A stretch of 64,000 nucleotides of DNA, from assembly GCF_000302455.1 (NCBI RefSeq), contig NZ_AMPO01000001.1, forward strand, positions 506,092-570,091, written 5' to 3'. The notes under the pieces are model-generated. The model was given only the letters and a program-made list of their open reading frames with translations, was not told the origin of the DNA and did no database searches. Of this stretch, positions 8,706-17,789 are shown one piece after another. Every line of letters begins with the position of its first letter. Position 1 is the first letter of the stretch. Made by a program: the position numbers and the translations under genes. The DNA is from Methanobacterium formicicum DSM 3637. GTDB lineage: Archaea > Methanobacteriota > Methanobacteria > Methanobacteriales > Methanobacteriaceae.

Positions 8706-10094
8706 TTACTGCTGTAATTTCCAGTGTTCGTCAGCATAGTATTTGTCAAACACAGTATTGGTTATTCGGTCTATTAGATTAACTGAACCATTATAACCTA
8801 CAATAGGGACTCTGTGATATCCTGCTCGGTCATAAACTGGATATCCAACTCTTACCAATGGAATATCGAGGTGTTTAGCAAATAATCTGCCATCAGAGTG
8901 ACCAATCATCATTTCTACTGGTTCTTCCTCTAATTTAACTTCTAAAGCTCTTAGATCGCTTCCTATCATGACATCTACTGGTTCATCTGATTCTTTGGCT
9001 ACTTTTTTCATTTCACTAACGAATTCTGGATTTTCAACACCAGTACAAACCACGGATGGGATCATTCCCAGTTCACATACAAAGCGGGCTATCCCTGCAC
9101 TTATGGCTGGATCTCCAAATATGGCTACTTTACGTCCGAAAAGATACCTTGATGCGAGATCTGCCATGGAATCTATTAAGAGTCCTCTTTCATCCAGAAC
9201 AGAATCTGGAATTTCTGTGTCGGTGAATTTTTTCAAATTTCTCAGGAAATTATCGGTATTTTTAACACCAATGGGTATAGGACCTACAGCAGCAGGAACT
9301 TCATACTTTTTCTCAAGAGAAAGGGCACCAGAACCTGCATATCCGCACAAAGCTATTGTTCCAAGGCTGTTAGATGAATCTTCTATTTCTTCAAGAGTTG
9401 TTCCTCCTTTAGGATAGAATGGTCTGGTTTCAGTTGTTGAGGGGCGGAGTGGTGAATCAAATGGATCAGATATGTCGGTGAGTATGATCCCATCAATTCC
9501 CATAAGTCCCATTATATGTTTTATTTCTCTGATATCTCCTGGATTAACGATTCCTGGAATTATATTGACCTTTTCATTACTATCTTCAGGATCTTGGGCT
9601 AAATTATTCACCAATGCGTTAATACCATTGTCGTAACCTTTGAAATGGGTTTCTACAAAACTGGGGGTGCTTATGGGTACAATTTTTATTTTTTCTGCTT
9701 TTTCTTCCCCTATTTTTTGTTTTAGTTCTTCCTTAGCTATTTTGATGAAACCTTCCATGTCATCTCCAATAATTTCACTGGAGCAGGTGCTTATGGCGCC
9801 GATCACACTTGGTTTAAACCGGACTGCCAGGTTTCCAATACCGGATATCAGGTTTTTTCTTCCGCCGAAAACTGCGGCATCTTCGTGTAGTGATGTTACT
9901 GCAATTTCTGAAGGTTCCCTGAAATGTCTGGAGAATGAGTATCTCACAAAGGTTGAACATCCTTGAGATCCGTGAACCAGTGGAAGACCTCTTCTTATTC
10001 CGGCAACTGCATACATGGCACCCATGGGCTGGCAGGTAACCAGGGGATTTATAACTGCAGTTCTATCCCTTTTCATTACATTGGCACAGCTCAT
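8706..10094 (-). CDS. nifK: Nitrogenase molybdenum-iron protein beta chain
   Basis: NifK (462 aa) is the beta subunit of dinitrogenase. The three P-cluster cysteines appear as Cys21 (VTCQPMGA), Cys46 (HGSQGCST) and Cys104 (STCSSEIIGDD). It lacks the ~50-residue N-terminal extension of Azotobacter NifK, as is usual in methanogens. Its ATG overlaps the nifD stop codon (TAATG), indicating coupled translation and equal subunit dosage. An 87-bp gap separates it from nifE. Confidence 0.95.
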   Translation of the reverse strand: MSCANVMKRDRTAVINPLVTCQPMGAMYAVAGIRRGLPLVHGSQGCSTFVRYSFSRHFREPSEIAVTSLHEDAAVFGGRKNLISGIGNLAVRFKPSVIGAISTCSSEIIGDDMEGFIKIAKEELKQKIGEEKAEKIKIVPISTPSFVETHFKGYDNGINALVNNLAQDPEDSNEKVNIIPGIVNPGDIREIKHIMGLMGIDGIILTDISDPFDSPLRPSTTETRPFYPKGGTTLEEIEDSSNSLGTIALCGYAGSGALSLEKKYEVPAAVGPIPIGVKNTDNFLRNLKKFTDTEIPDSVLDERGLLIDSMADLASRYLFGRKVAIFGDPAISAGIARFVCELGMIPSVVCTGVENPEFVSEMKKVAKESDEPVDVMIGSDLRALEVKLEEEPVEMMIGHSDGRLFAKHLDIPLVRVGYPVYDRAGYHRVPIVGYNGSVNLIDRITNTVFDKYYADEHWKLQQ

Positions 10095-11596
10095 TACAGG
10101 ACCTCCTCTTCTTTGGCTTTAGGAACATTTGTTCCGGTTTCAGATATTTTGCCTTTTACTTCCTCTTTTGAAGTTTCTTCTTCATCTTCGATGGTTTCTT
10201 CAAATTCTAACATATTCCACACTGGATTATATATTGATGCGTATATATCCTGGGCCAGATTTAAGAATCCTTCAAAGCCCATGTAGGGCCCATTTTCGTA
10301 TGAATGGATTAACACGCAGGGAACTCCCAGTTTATGAGCTATATATTTCTCTTTTATTCCTGAAAGAATAATGTCTGGTTTGTATACATCAATGATTTCT
10401 TCCAGTTCCAGTGAGTTAGGGTCATCCACAATTACAGTTCCTTCACCCACACGTTCTTTGATCTTTTCATATCCATCTTCGTGTTCAAACATGGTTGAAA
10501 CAGCAACTGTTTCCATTCCAAGGTGTTCTTTTAATGGTTCTGGAAGGTGCCAGTTTTTAGGTCCTCCTGAAAACACCCACAATGTTTTTCCTTCAAGTTT
10601 TTCTCTATAGAAATCTAATTTTGGTTGTATTTTGGCCATTTCACGATCTATGAGTTTTTGAGCATTTTCTTCCAGTCCAAAGTGTTTAGCTACAGCCATA
10701 AGATTTTCGGCACAGTATTTTGGGCCGAAAAAATCCACCTTGATGTAGGGGATGTTGTATTTCTCTTCGATTAAGTCTGCAATGTAAGTTGCAGAACGTT
10801 GACACCTTACTAGGCTTAATTTAGCCCTGTGCATCCAGCATATTTCATCATGACTGCAGTCTCCAGTGAATGTGGAGAGTATGTTAATTCCTATCTCTTC
10901 AAAATACTTTTGAAGGACCCACAGGTCTCCATCTATATTGTATTCTCCGATTAGGTTGATATCGTAGGGCGTTGTTTCTGGTGGTTCTTTGGTTCCAACC
11001 AATTTGTTGAAAAGGGTAAAATTACCTACATGGTGTCCTTTGGATTGAGTTGGCCCTGAAAATCCTGGAGCATTAAATGCTATTACATCTTTTCCAATTT
11101 CCTCTGATAATTCTTTAGCAACTGCATCCATGTCATCCCCTATAAGTCCCGTTGTACATGTTGCATAGGTGTAGATGGCAGTGACAAATGGAAATTCTTT
11201 AGCAGCTTCCAAGATGGACTGTCGTAATTTTTTCATTCCACCGAAAACCACATCCGATTCTTTTAGATCGGTACCCATAATATATTTCAGGTTAAACTGA
11301 TCTACAGGAATTTTATCTCCATTGGGAAGATCAGGGGAAGTGGGATACCTTTTACTCCCACAACCATAAGTGGTACATCCTACAGGTGAGTGAACCACGT
11401 GCACCACGTCTTTCACAGCTCCAGTTATAACTCCCTTAACACCTGCAAATGCACACCCACGTTCGGTCATACAACCGGGAACAGTTTTAGTATTACATTT
11501 TGGGATTTCTCCAGTTGGATCTGCTAAGTCTTTTACATAAGTATGGTTTTTCCTTTCCGGGATTTCTTTATCCACTTCAAAAAGTTCATAGGGCAT
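10094..11596 (-). CDS. nifD: Nitrogenase molybdenum-iron protein alpha chain
   Basis: NifD (500 aa) is the catalytic alpha subunit of dinitrogenase. P-cluster ligands are Cys48 (ERGCAFAG), Cys74 (SPVGCTTYGC) and Cys147 (ATCTTGLIGDD). The FeMo-cofactor ligands are Cys247 (FTGDCSHDE) and His431 (LIHSYENGPYMGFEG). A charged, Glu-rich tail of ~40 residues follows the core (after residue ~460). The association with nifI1/nifI2, nifE and nifN supports a molybdenum enzyme; VnfD would normally be accompanied by a delta subunit gene, which is absent. Confidence 0.95.
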   Translation of the reverse strand: MPYELFEVDKEIPERKNHTYVKDLADPTGEIPKCNTKTVPGCMTERGCAFAGVKGVITGAVKDVVHVVHSPVGCTTYGCGSKRYPTSPDLPNGDKIPVDQFNLKYIMGTDLKESDVVFGGMKKLRQSILEAAKEFPFVTAIYTYATCTTGLIGDDMDAVAKELSEEIGKDVIAFNAPGFSGPTQSKGHHVGNFTLFNKLVGTKEPPETTPYDINLIGEYNIDGDLWVLQKYFEEIGINILSTFTGDCSHDEICWMHRAKLSLVRCQRSATYIADLIEEKYNIPYIKVDFFGPKYCAENLMAVAKHFGLEENAQKLIDREMAKIQPKLDFYREKLEGKTLWVFSGGPKNWHLPEPLKEHLGMETVAVSTMFEHEDGYEKIKERVGEGTVIVDDPNSLELEEIIDVYKPDIILSGIKEKYIAHKLGVPCVLIHSYENGPYMGFEGFLNLAQDIYASIYNPVWNMLEFEETIEDEEETSKEEVKGKISETGTNVPKAKEEEVL

Positions 11597-11692
11597 TTTT
11601 ACTCTCCTAAAATGCTGAATTCTCCGTTATTTTTTTGTTCGAAATATTTTTATGCTAATTTGTCCCTTTTGGATTGATGATCTTAATATTGA

Positions 11693-12061
11693 TTAAACCA
11701 GGGCTTTTGTCCCTCGTTCATTCGTTCTTACCCGCACTGCCTCGTCTATAGGGCATACAAATAATTTCCCATCACCGTTTTGTCCGGTCTGGTTAACTCT
11801 CATAATTGCTTCAACAATTAAAGAAACATCTTCATCGGGTACAATTAGCGATATAAGTCGTTTAGGTATGTATCGCATGGTACCTTCCTCTTTTAGAAGG
11901 GTTTCGTTCTGTATGTCGAAGGATACTTCTCCAATTATTGCTTTTTGCTTTCCTCGCCCCATTACTCTTTGTGCAGTCATTGCAGGAAATCCAAGGGCGT
12001 TTAGAACGTCCTTAGTTTGAGTCATTTTGTTGGGGCGGATTATTGCGATTATTTCTTTCAT
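11693..12061 (-). CDS. nifI2: Nitrogenase PII-like regulator NifI2
   Basis: NifI2 (about 122 aa) is the second of the paired PII-family proteins that inhibit nitrogenase post-translationally in methanogens when ammonium is available, acting on NifDK in response to 2-oxoglutarate and ATP. The start MKEIIAIIRPNKMTQTKDVL and the T-loop region are PII-like, and the protein is longer than NifI1, as expected. A GTG three codons upstream is possible, but GGTG spacing favours ATG at 12061. It lies between nifI1 and nifD, the normal archaeal order. Confidence 0.92.
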   Translation of the reverse strand: MKEIIAIIRPNKMTQTKDVLNALGFPAMTAQRVMGRGKQKAIIGEVSFDIQNETLLKEEGTMRYIPKRLISLIVPDEDVSLIVEAIMRVNQTGQNGDGKLFVCPIDEAVRVRTNERGTKALV

Positions 12062-12095
12062 TAAATGCACCGACTTTTATTTCCCATAAATTAAG

Positions 12096-12413
12096 TTAAA
12101 GTTCACTACTGCGCGTTCTTACGGTGTAAGCTTCATCTACTGGGCTGATGAATATTTTTCCATCACCAAAACTCCCGGTAAATGCCGATTCATTTATTAA
12201 ATCAACAATTTGGGGAGTGGCATCGTCTTCTGCAACCAGTAGAATCATTGTTTTGGGTAACTCATCGTAGTAAATTTTATCCACCTGAATACCCTTTTGT
12301 TTTCCACGTCCAATAACATCCATTTTGGTTAAAGCCACATAACCAGCCTCTGCCAGTGAATCAACCACTTCTTCAGTTTTATCTGGGCGTACAATTGCTC
12401 TAATCATTTTCAT
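12096..12413 (-). CDS. nifI1: Nitrogenase PII-like regulator NifI1
   Basis: NifI1 (about 105 aa) is the first of the two GlnB-like nitrogenase regulators. It starts MKMIRAIVRPDKTEEVVDSL and contains the PII core (YVALTKMDVIGRGKQKG). Together with NifI2 it mediates ammonia switch-off in diazotrophic methanogens. Alternative starts are GTG at 12425 and ATG at 12407; GGTGA spacing favours 12413. It is cotranscribed between nifH and nifI2. Confidence 0.92.
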   Translation of the reverse strand: MKMIRAIVRPDKTEEVVDSLAEAGYVALTKMDVIGRGKQKGIQVDKIYYDELPKTMILLVAEDDATPQIVDLINESAFTGSFGDGKIFISPVDEAYTVRTRSSEL

Positions 12414-12491
12414 TTTTTTAATCACCGTTAAATTTTTGAACTTGGATTCTATGGTATCAATCCCTTTCCAATTTGTAGATGGTTGGTTTGT

Positions 12492-13319
<828 letters not shown>

Positions 13320-13364
13320 TTTGACCTCTCTTTTTTGGTTTTCTAATAAATTTAACCGGAAGAA

Positions 13365-13378
13365 GGAAACATACTTCC
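13365..13378. promoter_or_regulatory. NrpR operator of the nif operon
   Basis: GGAAACATACTTCC is an exact match to GGAA-N6-TTCC, the operator of the methanogen nitrogen repressor NrpR. It lies ~46 bp before the nifH start and ~30 bp downstream of the TATA box, so bound NrpR would cover the region around or just past the transcription start. nrpR itself is at 41.3-43.0 kb. Confidence 0.88.
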
Positions 13379-13403
13379 GACAAACTAGTGTTGGCAATCA
13401 TCT

Positions 13404-13411
13404 TATATAAA
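13404..13411 (-). promoter_or_regulatory. TATA box of the nif operon
   Basis: Read on the minus strand this is TTTATATA inside GAAAATTTATATAAGAT. With the usual archaeal spacing, transcription should begin near 13380, giving a leader of ~60 nt that contains the NrpR operator. Confidence 0.7.
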
Positions 13412-13671
13412 TTTTCTGGTACAAGTGTAATGAAAAATTGTATGGTGATGACAATTTTATCTAAAACAATTTTAGTAAAATATCATTGTTTCTGAAAAAA
13501 GTATAATCATCTAAAAACAGTTGATGAAACCCGTGTAATAGTTTTTAACTTTATGGGCAGCTCGTAGGAATTTTTCTAAAAAATATAGTGATTAAACCTT
13601 CATTAGTCTAATGCATTGTCTTGTGGTTAATACTACTATTTTAGTGACTTAATGATTATTTATGAAATTAT
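13412..13671. other. Gene-free stretch behind the nif promoter
   Basis: This AT-rich spacer separates the nif promoter from the end of the ABC transporter operon. I see no convincing gene, no second GGAA-N6-TTCC site and no clear terminator. A short direct repeat, ACAATTTTA, occurs twice near 13451 and 13466. Confidence 0.5.
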
Positions 13672-14439
13672 TTAAGGAACGCAGGCCATTCTCCCTCCAA
13701 CATCCAGAATCTTCACATCTATACCGTAAATACGTTTCATGTTCTCGGGGGTGATGACATCTTCTGGTTTTCCCAGGGCTAGGAATCTTTTTTCATTCAT
13801 AAGTGCCACTTTAGTTGCAGAAATAAATGCATGGTCTGGGAAGTGTGAGGACATTATCACCGCAAGACCTTCACTGGCCAACTTTTGTATAATATTCAGG
13901 GTTCGAATTTGATTACCAAAATCCAGGTGGGAAGTGGGTTCATCCAGAATAAGAATATTTGGTTCCTGTGCAAGAACCCGAGCAATGAAAACCAGCTGCT
14001 GTTCACCACCACTTATCTCCGTGTAGGGTTTATCCTTCATATAACTGATATTCAAGGATTCCAGGGCTTTCAGCGCAATTTCATAGTCCTTATCAGAAGG
14101 GGATTCAAACATGTCCAGATGGGGAGATCTGCCCATTAACACCACATCCAACACAGTAAATGGAAAGGTTGAATTATGAATTTGAGGGATATAACCAATC
14201 TTTTTGGCCAGATCTGCACGGGAAAATGAATTCATATCCTGACCATCGATCATGATCTCTCCTGAATTGGGCTTCATAAGGCCGGTTAAACATTTAATCA
14301 GGGTGGTTTTACCGGTACCATTGGCACCCAGAATACAGAAAATATCCCCTGGAGTAACTGAAAAATTTATATCCTCAAAAATGTTCTTGTTATCATCATA
14401 GGCAAATGAACAGCCTTCTATTTCCATAAGAGGATTCAT
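13672..14439 (-). CDS. FecCD/BtuCD-type ABC importer, ATP-binding protein
   Basis: This ATPase (255 aa) belongs to the FecE/BtuD/MolC family that powers uptake of metal chelates, corrinoids or molybdate. Visible motifs are Walker A GANGTGKTTL, the signature EISGGEQQLVFIARVLAQ, Walker B ILILDEPTSHLD and the H-loop (SSHFPDHA). The ATG at 14439 overlaps the permease stop (ATGA) and has GAGGTG before it, so a GTG two codons upstream is less likely. Substrate is uncertain: siderophore-like iron, cobalamin or molybdate are all known in the family. Proximity to nif and Mo/W genes makes molybdate worth testing. Confidence 0.85.
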   Translation of the reverse strand: MNPLMEIEGCSFAYDDNKNIFEDINFSVTPGDIFCILGANGTGKTTLIKCLTGLMKPNSGEIMIDGQDMNSFSRADLAKKIGYIPQIHNSTFPFTVLDVVLMGRSPHLDMFESPSDKDYEIALKALESLNISYMKDKPYTEISGGEQQLVFIARVLAQEPNILILDEPTSHLDFGNQIRTLNIIQKLASEGLAVIMSSHFPDHAFISATKVALMNEKRFLALGKPEDVITPENMKRIYGIDVKILDVGGRMACVP

Positions 14440-15473
14440 ACCCACACCTCTTTACTTTTTCTAAGAAGATATAAAAAGAATGGAACTCCAATAAGGGCTG
14501 TAAGTATTCCTATTGGGATTTCAACTGTGGTGAGCGTTCGGGTGACATCATCGATCAGTAGGAGGAAGAAAGCCCCGGTAACCACGCTGGCTGGTAGTAG
14601 AATTTTATGATCTGGCCCCACTATCATCCGGGTAACATGGGGTATAACCAAACCTACCCAACCAATAATTCCACAGATACTAACTGAGGATGCGGTTACC
14701 ACAGTACAGCATAAAATTATAATGGCCTGCAACTTTTTAGTATCCACGCCCATGGTTTGAGCTTCTTCCTCACCCATTGAAATAACATTAATTCTCCAGC
14801 GGATAAGGAGGAGAATTATTATTCCAATTATAACGGGTATTCCCATCATCACCAGTTTTTGCATGGTTACTGCTGAAAAACTTCCCAAAAGCCAGAAAAC
14901 AATGGTGGGGAGTTGCTGGTAAGGATCAGCAACGTATTTGGAAAGGGCGATCAGGGCTCCGAAGAAGGATTCAATGGCAATACCGCATAGAATCAGGGTG
15001 AGAATGGATGTTCCTTTAAAGGTCCTGCTGATGAAGTAGGTAAGTCCCACTGCAATCAAACCACCGAAAAATGCTGAAACCTGGATCATGATGGTTCCAA
15101 CTGATAATAGTATGGCTAATGATGCTGCAAAACCTGCACCAGCTGAAACTCCCAGCTTATCAGGTGAAACCAGTGGATTTCTGAATAATCCCTGGAAACA
15201 TGCACCGGCAATGGATAAAGCCGCCCCCACTAACATGGCTGCCAGTATACGGGGCAACCTTACTTGGAAGATAACTGTCTCCATTGATGGTGAAACTGTA
15301 GAGTTAATGGGCAGAATTTTGGAAACCATGGTGATCATAACATCATAAGGGGGGATAGGATATCTTCCAACCAGAAAGGAAAGGAAAAATAGGATTATGA
15401 GAGGGATACATAGCAGTACTGTTATGGATATATTGTGAGCTGCTATTTTATCCCTGATTTTTTTCTTGAGCAT
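14436..15473 (-). CDS. FecCD-family ABC permease
   Basis: This polytopic membrane protein (about 345 aa from the start chosen) is a FecCD/BtuC/MolB-type permease with roughly ten hydrophobic segments. Family motifs include QVRLPRILAAMLVGAALSIA, GACFQGLFRNPLVSPDKLGV and GWVGLVIPHVTRM. The open frame extends to 15548, but the family usually begins near a short basic stretch, here MLKKKIRDKIAAHNISITV at 15473. Support for that ATG over the one at 15506 is modest. It lies between the binding protein (105 bp upstream of this start) and the ATPase. Confidence 0.85.
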   Translation of the reverse strand: MLKKKIRDKIAAHNISITVLLCIPLIILFFLSFLVGRYPIPPYDVMITMVSKILPINSTVSPSMETVIFQVRLPRILAAMLVGAALSIAGACFQGLFRNPLVSPDKLGVSAGAGFAASLAILLSVGTIMIQVSAFFGGLIAVGLTYFISRTFKGTSILTLILCGIAIESFFGALIALSKYVADPYQQLPTIVFWLLGSFSAVTMQKLVMMGIPVIIGIIILLLIRWRINVISMGEEEAQTMGVDTKKLQAIIILCCTVVTASSVSICGIIGWVGLVIPHVTRMIVGPDHKILLPASVVTGAFFLLLIDDVTRTLTTVEIPIGILTALIGVPFFLYLLRKSKEVWV

Positions 15474-15578
15474 GTAGATATCACTTTTTTGGTTGTATGG
15501 GGCCATGTTTGTTGTTTGGATTAGTATTTGTGCACATGGATCATTCAATATTCGAAACTGGGGTCCATGGTTTCATGG

Positions 15579-16640
15579 TTATGATTTCAACCCGGATGAG
15601 GTGATTATGGAGTTTGCTTCATCATCAGTGAGGTTGTAATAATAGAAACTGGAGTAAAACTCTTGGGTAATGTTTTTCAGGTTCAGGTCACTAAATTTAT
15701 CTGGGTAGAGTACTTTGGCGGTCCAGGGTATTCCAATAATGGTGTTGGCTCCTGGTGGGTTTTCAAACCAGTTAAAGGGTGAATTTGGGACTAAATAAAC
15801 TTGTTTGTCCTTAACTGCTTTCACATTTTGCCAGAGAGGGTCTGAGTATATATTTTGGTAGAATGTGGGGTCACTGGCTATTATAATATCTGGATTCCAT
15901 ATTAGGACCTGTTCAATGGAAACTCCAACACTACCCTTGGTTATAGGAACCTGGGCCACATTTATGCCCCCACACATATCAATTAGCTGAGTGTGAGCGG
16001 ATCCAGATGGGTTGGTCATTAAACCGGTACTATCCCGGGCATAGTAAACACGTTTTTTCTCATTTTCAGGTATGGAAGCGGTTTTACTGACCACTTCACT
16101 CAGCATTCTCTGGTGGAAAGACACCAGCTCACTGGCTTTCTTCTGTTCACCAACGGTTTTACCAATGAAGTTTATGGAAGAATCGATGTTGGTGAGATTG
16201 TTATCTCCCTCCACATCCAGAAGTGGAATCAGTCCCAATTTGTCCTGCATATCATTCACATCATCTACCGACATGCCATGGCCCACAAAAACCAGATCAG
16301 GATTCATTGATATGAATGTTTCGTAATTAGCATCTTTTTTACCCCCTCCCAGTACAGGGAGAGTTTGATACTGGGTGGGCATGAACCTGTTTTGTACTGC
16401 ACTTCGATTGGAATCCCATCCAATTAGCTTGTCTGGTGCCAGCATGTACACCTGGACCGTAACTGAGTTAGAAAGGGATGCCACTCGACTAACATTAAGG
16501 GGTACCTCCACATTCCTGCCCAGCATATCAGTTATCTGGGTCTGGTTACTTGAATTGGCCTTCAAAGTATTGGTATAAAAAGCTAAACTACTGAGAATGA
16601 TTAATAACAGCACCATAATTATAATGATTTTTTTATTCAT
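15579..16640 (-). CDS. TroA-like substrate-binding protein of the ABC importer
   Basis: This 353-residue protein is a FecB/BtuF/MolA-type binding protein. An N-terminal hydrophobic segment (IIIIMVLLLIILSSLAFY) without a lipobox Cys should anchor it to the outer face of the membrane. The periplasmic-binding core starts at QITDMLGRNVEVP and includes NPDLVFVGHGMSVDD and GIPWTAKVLYPDKF. GAGAGGT lies five bases before the ATG. It is the first gene of a three-gene operon. An orphan paralogue with very similar C-terminus lies at 25.6 kb, suggesting one transporter fed by two binding proteins. Confidence 0.85.
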   Translation of the reverse strand: MNKKIIIIMVLLLIILSSLAFYTNTLKANSSNQTQITDMLGRNVEVPLNVSRVASLSNSVTVQVYMLAPDKLIGWDSNRSAVQNRFMPTQYQTLPVLGGGKKDANYETFISMNPDLVFVGHGMSVDDVNDMQDKLGLIPLLDVEGDNNLTNIDSSINFIGKTVGEQKKASELVSFHQRMLSEVVSKTASIPENEKKRVYYARDSTGLMTNPSGSAHTQLIDMCGGINVAQVPITKGSVGVSIEQVLIWNPDIIIASDPTFYQNIYSDPLWQNVKAVKDKQVYLVPNSPFNWFENPPGANTIIGIPWTAKVLYPDKFSDLNLKNITQEFYSSFYYYNLTDDEANSIITSSGLKS

Positions 16641-16777
16641 GAAAACCTCTCAATCAAGATATAAAAGTTCATCTTTCTCTCATGTCCTGAAATTATTAGA
16701 TTAATGTCCTTTTCATTTTATGAATATTTACGGTTAATGAATGATTATTTTTGGATTAATTATTCATAATATCGGTG

Positions 16778-16799
16778 GATATGTATATATACACATATC
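16778..16799 (+). promoter_or_regulatory. Palindromic operator overlapping TATA box (DUF11 gene)
   Basis: GATATG-N10-CATATC, with the spacer TATATATACA serving as TATA box. The same architecture occurs at 25467, 37658, 39651 and 40035. Here it is 64 bp from the start codon, farther than at the other sites. Confidence 0.65.
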
Positions 16800-16863
16800 A
16801 TTATAGTAAATAAAAATTTTCCTAAAAAATTTCTCATTGAGGAAATTAAGGGGGTATTTAAAA

Positions 16864-17457
16864 ATGTATAAAAACAAAATAATTTTAACTGTGGTAGCAA
16901 CGTTTTTATTGATTTTTGCTTCAGCAGGCTCAGCCTTTGCCGGTTCGGACATATCAGTTTCTTTTGATAAAAGTACGGCAAATGTTGGTGACCAGGTGAT
17001 AATGATAGTTACCCTAACCAACACTGGGCCAGGTGATTTGACCAATATTAACGTTTCAGCACCAATACCTGCGGGTATGAAATTCATGACCGCCACTACT
17101 GGAACCACTAAAAATCTTTACAACTCCAGTACAGGTATATGGCAAGTGGACAACCTGAAATTATCTTCCAAAGAAGGAGGGAAGAAAACCCTGAACATCA
17201 CCATGGAAGTGCTGCCAGAACTGTCAGGGAAAACCATAACTGCCAATGCCAGTTATCTAAGTGTTACTGATAGTTCCGGGACTGATCCATTAAAATCAGC
17301 ACAAAGTCAGCCTCTGGTAATTGGTGGCAATGCGGGAAATGTCACAGCCAATAACACCTCTGGTGCAACAGGCACGCCATGGGGTAAATATGCACTGGTA
17401 ATAGTTGCTATAGTAATAATCCTTGGTGCAGGATGGTATATGATGAAGAGGAAGTAG
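16864..17457 (+). CDS. Secreted single-DUF11-domain membrane-anchored protein
   Basis: This 197-residue protein has a signal peptide (NKIILTVVATFLLIFASAGSAFA), one DUF11-type beta-sandwich domain (about residues 30-145; SVSFDKSTANVGDQVIMIVT through TNTGPGDLTNINV), a Thr/Asn/Gly-rich linker and a C-terminal membrane helix (YALVIVAIVIILGAGWYMM) ending in MKRK. Such proteins sit on the outside of the membrane; function is unknown. ATG at 16864 is preferred over an upstream TTG because GGGGGT precedes it. It resembles the first half of the protein at 31.6 kb. A palindromic TATA-box operator lies upstream. Confidence 0.8.
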   Translation: MYKNKIILTVVATFLLIFASAGSAFAGSDISVSFDKSTANVGDQVIMIVTLTNTGPGDLTNINVSAPIPAGMKFMTATTGTTKNLYNSSTGIWQVDNLKLSSKEGGKKTLNITMEVLPELSGKTITANASYLSVTDSSGTDPLKSAQSQPLVIGGNAGNVTANNTSGATGTPWGKYALVIVAIVIILGAGWYMMKRK

Positions 17458-17789
17458 ATATAATATTTCCTCTTTTTTTAATCAACAGTTTATAATATCC
17501 TTAAAACTCTAATAGAATGATCAAATTATCTTTTTTGAAGATATATTTGTTTTGAAGATATATTTGTTATTTAAAAATAAACTTTTTAAATCCAATATCA
17601 TCAATCATTTTTTTTCAAGATATTTCTTGTAAGTAAATCACTTTCATTTAAACTTATTTTTCATTTATGTAATGATAAAGGAACTATTTTCCTGATAAAT
17701 ACCAATAACGCTTATTTGATATTTAATTAGTTAAAATTAATCTCCATCCTCTTATTTAAGAACTTAAAAAAGAAAAAAAGGAAAAAGTT
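17458..17789. other. Gene-free stretch between convergent genes
   Basis: It holds a T-rich tract just after the DUF11 gene and two tandem copies of the 17-mer tttgaagatatatttgt at 17534-17567. Nothing else stands out; no reading frame here looks real. Confidence 0.6.

Noticed and set aside
8968..9417. 149-residue frame opposite nifK
   Set aside because: Shadow frame with no recognisable domain or ribosome site.
13320..13397. 26-codon N-terminal extension of NifH
   Set aside because: Holds the NrpR operator; the family start and ribosome site are at 13319.
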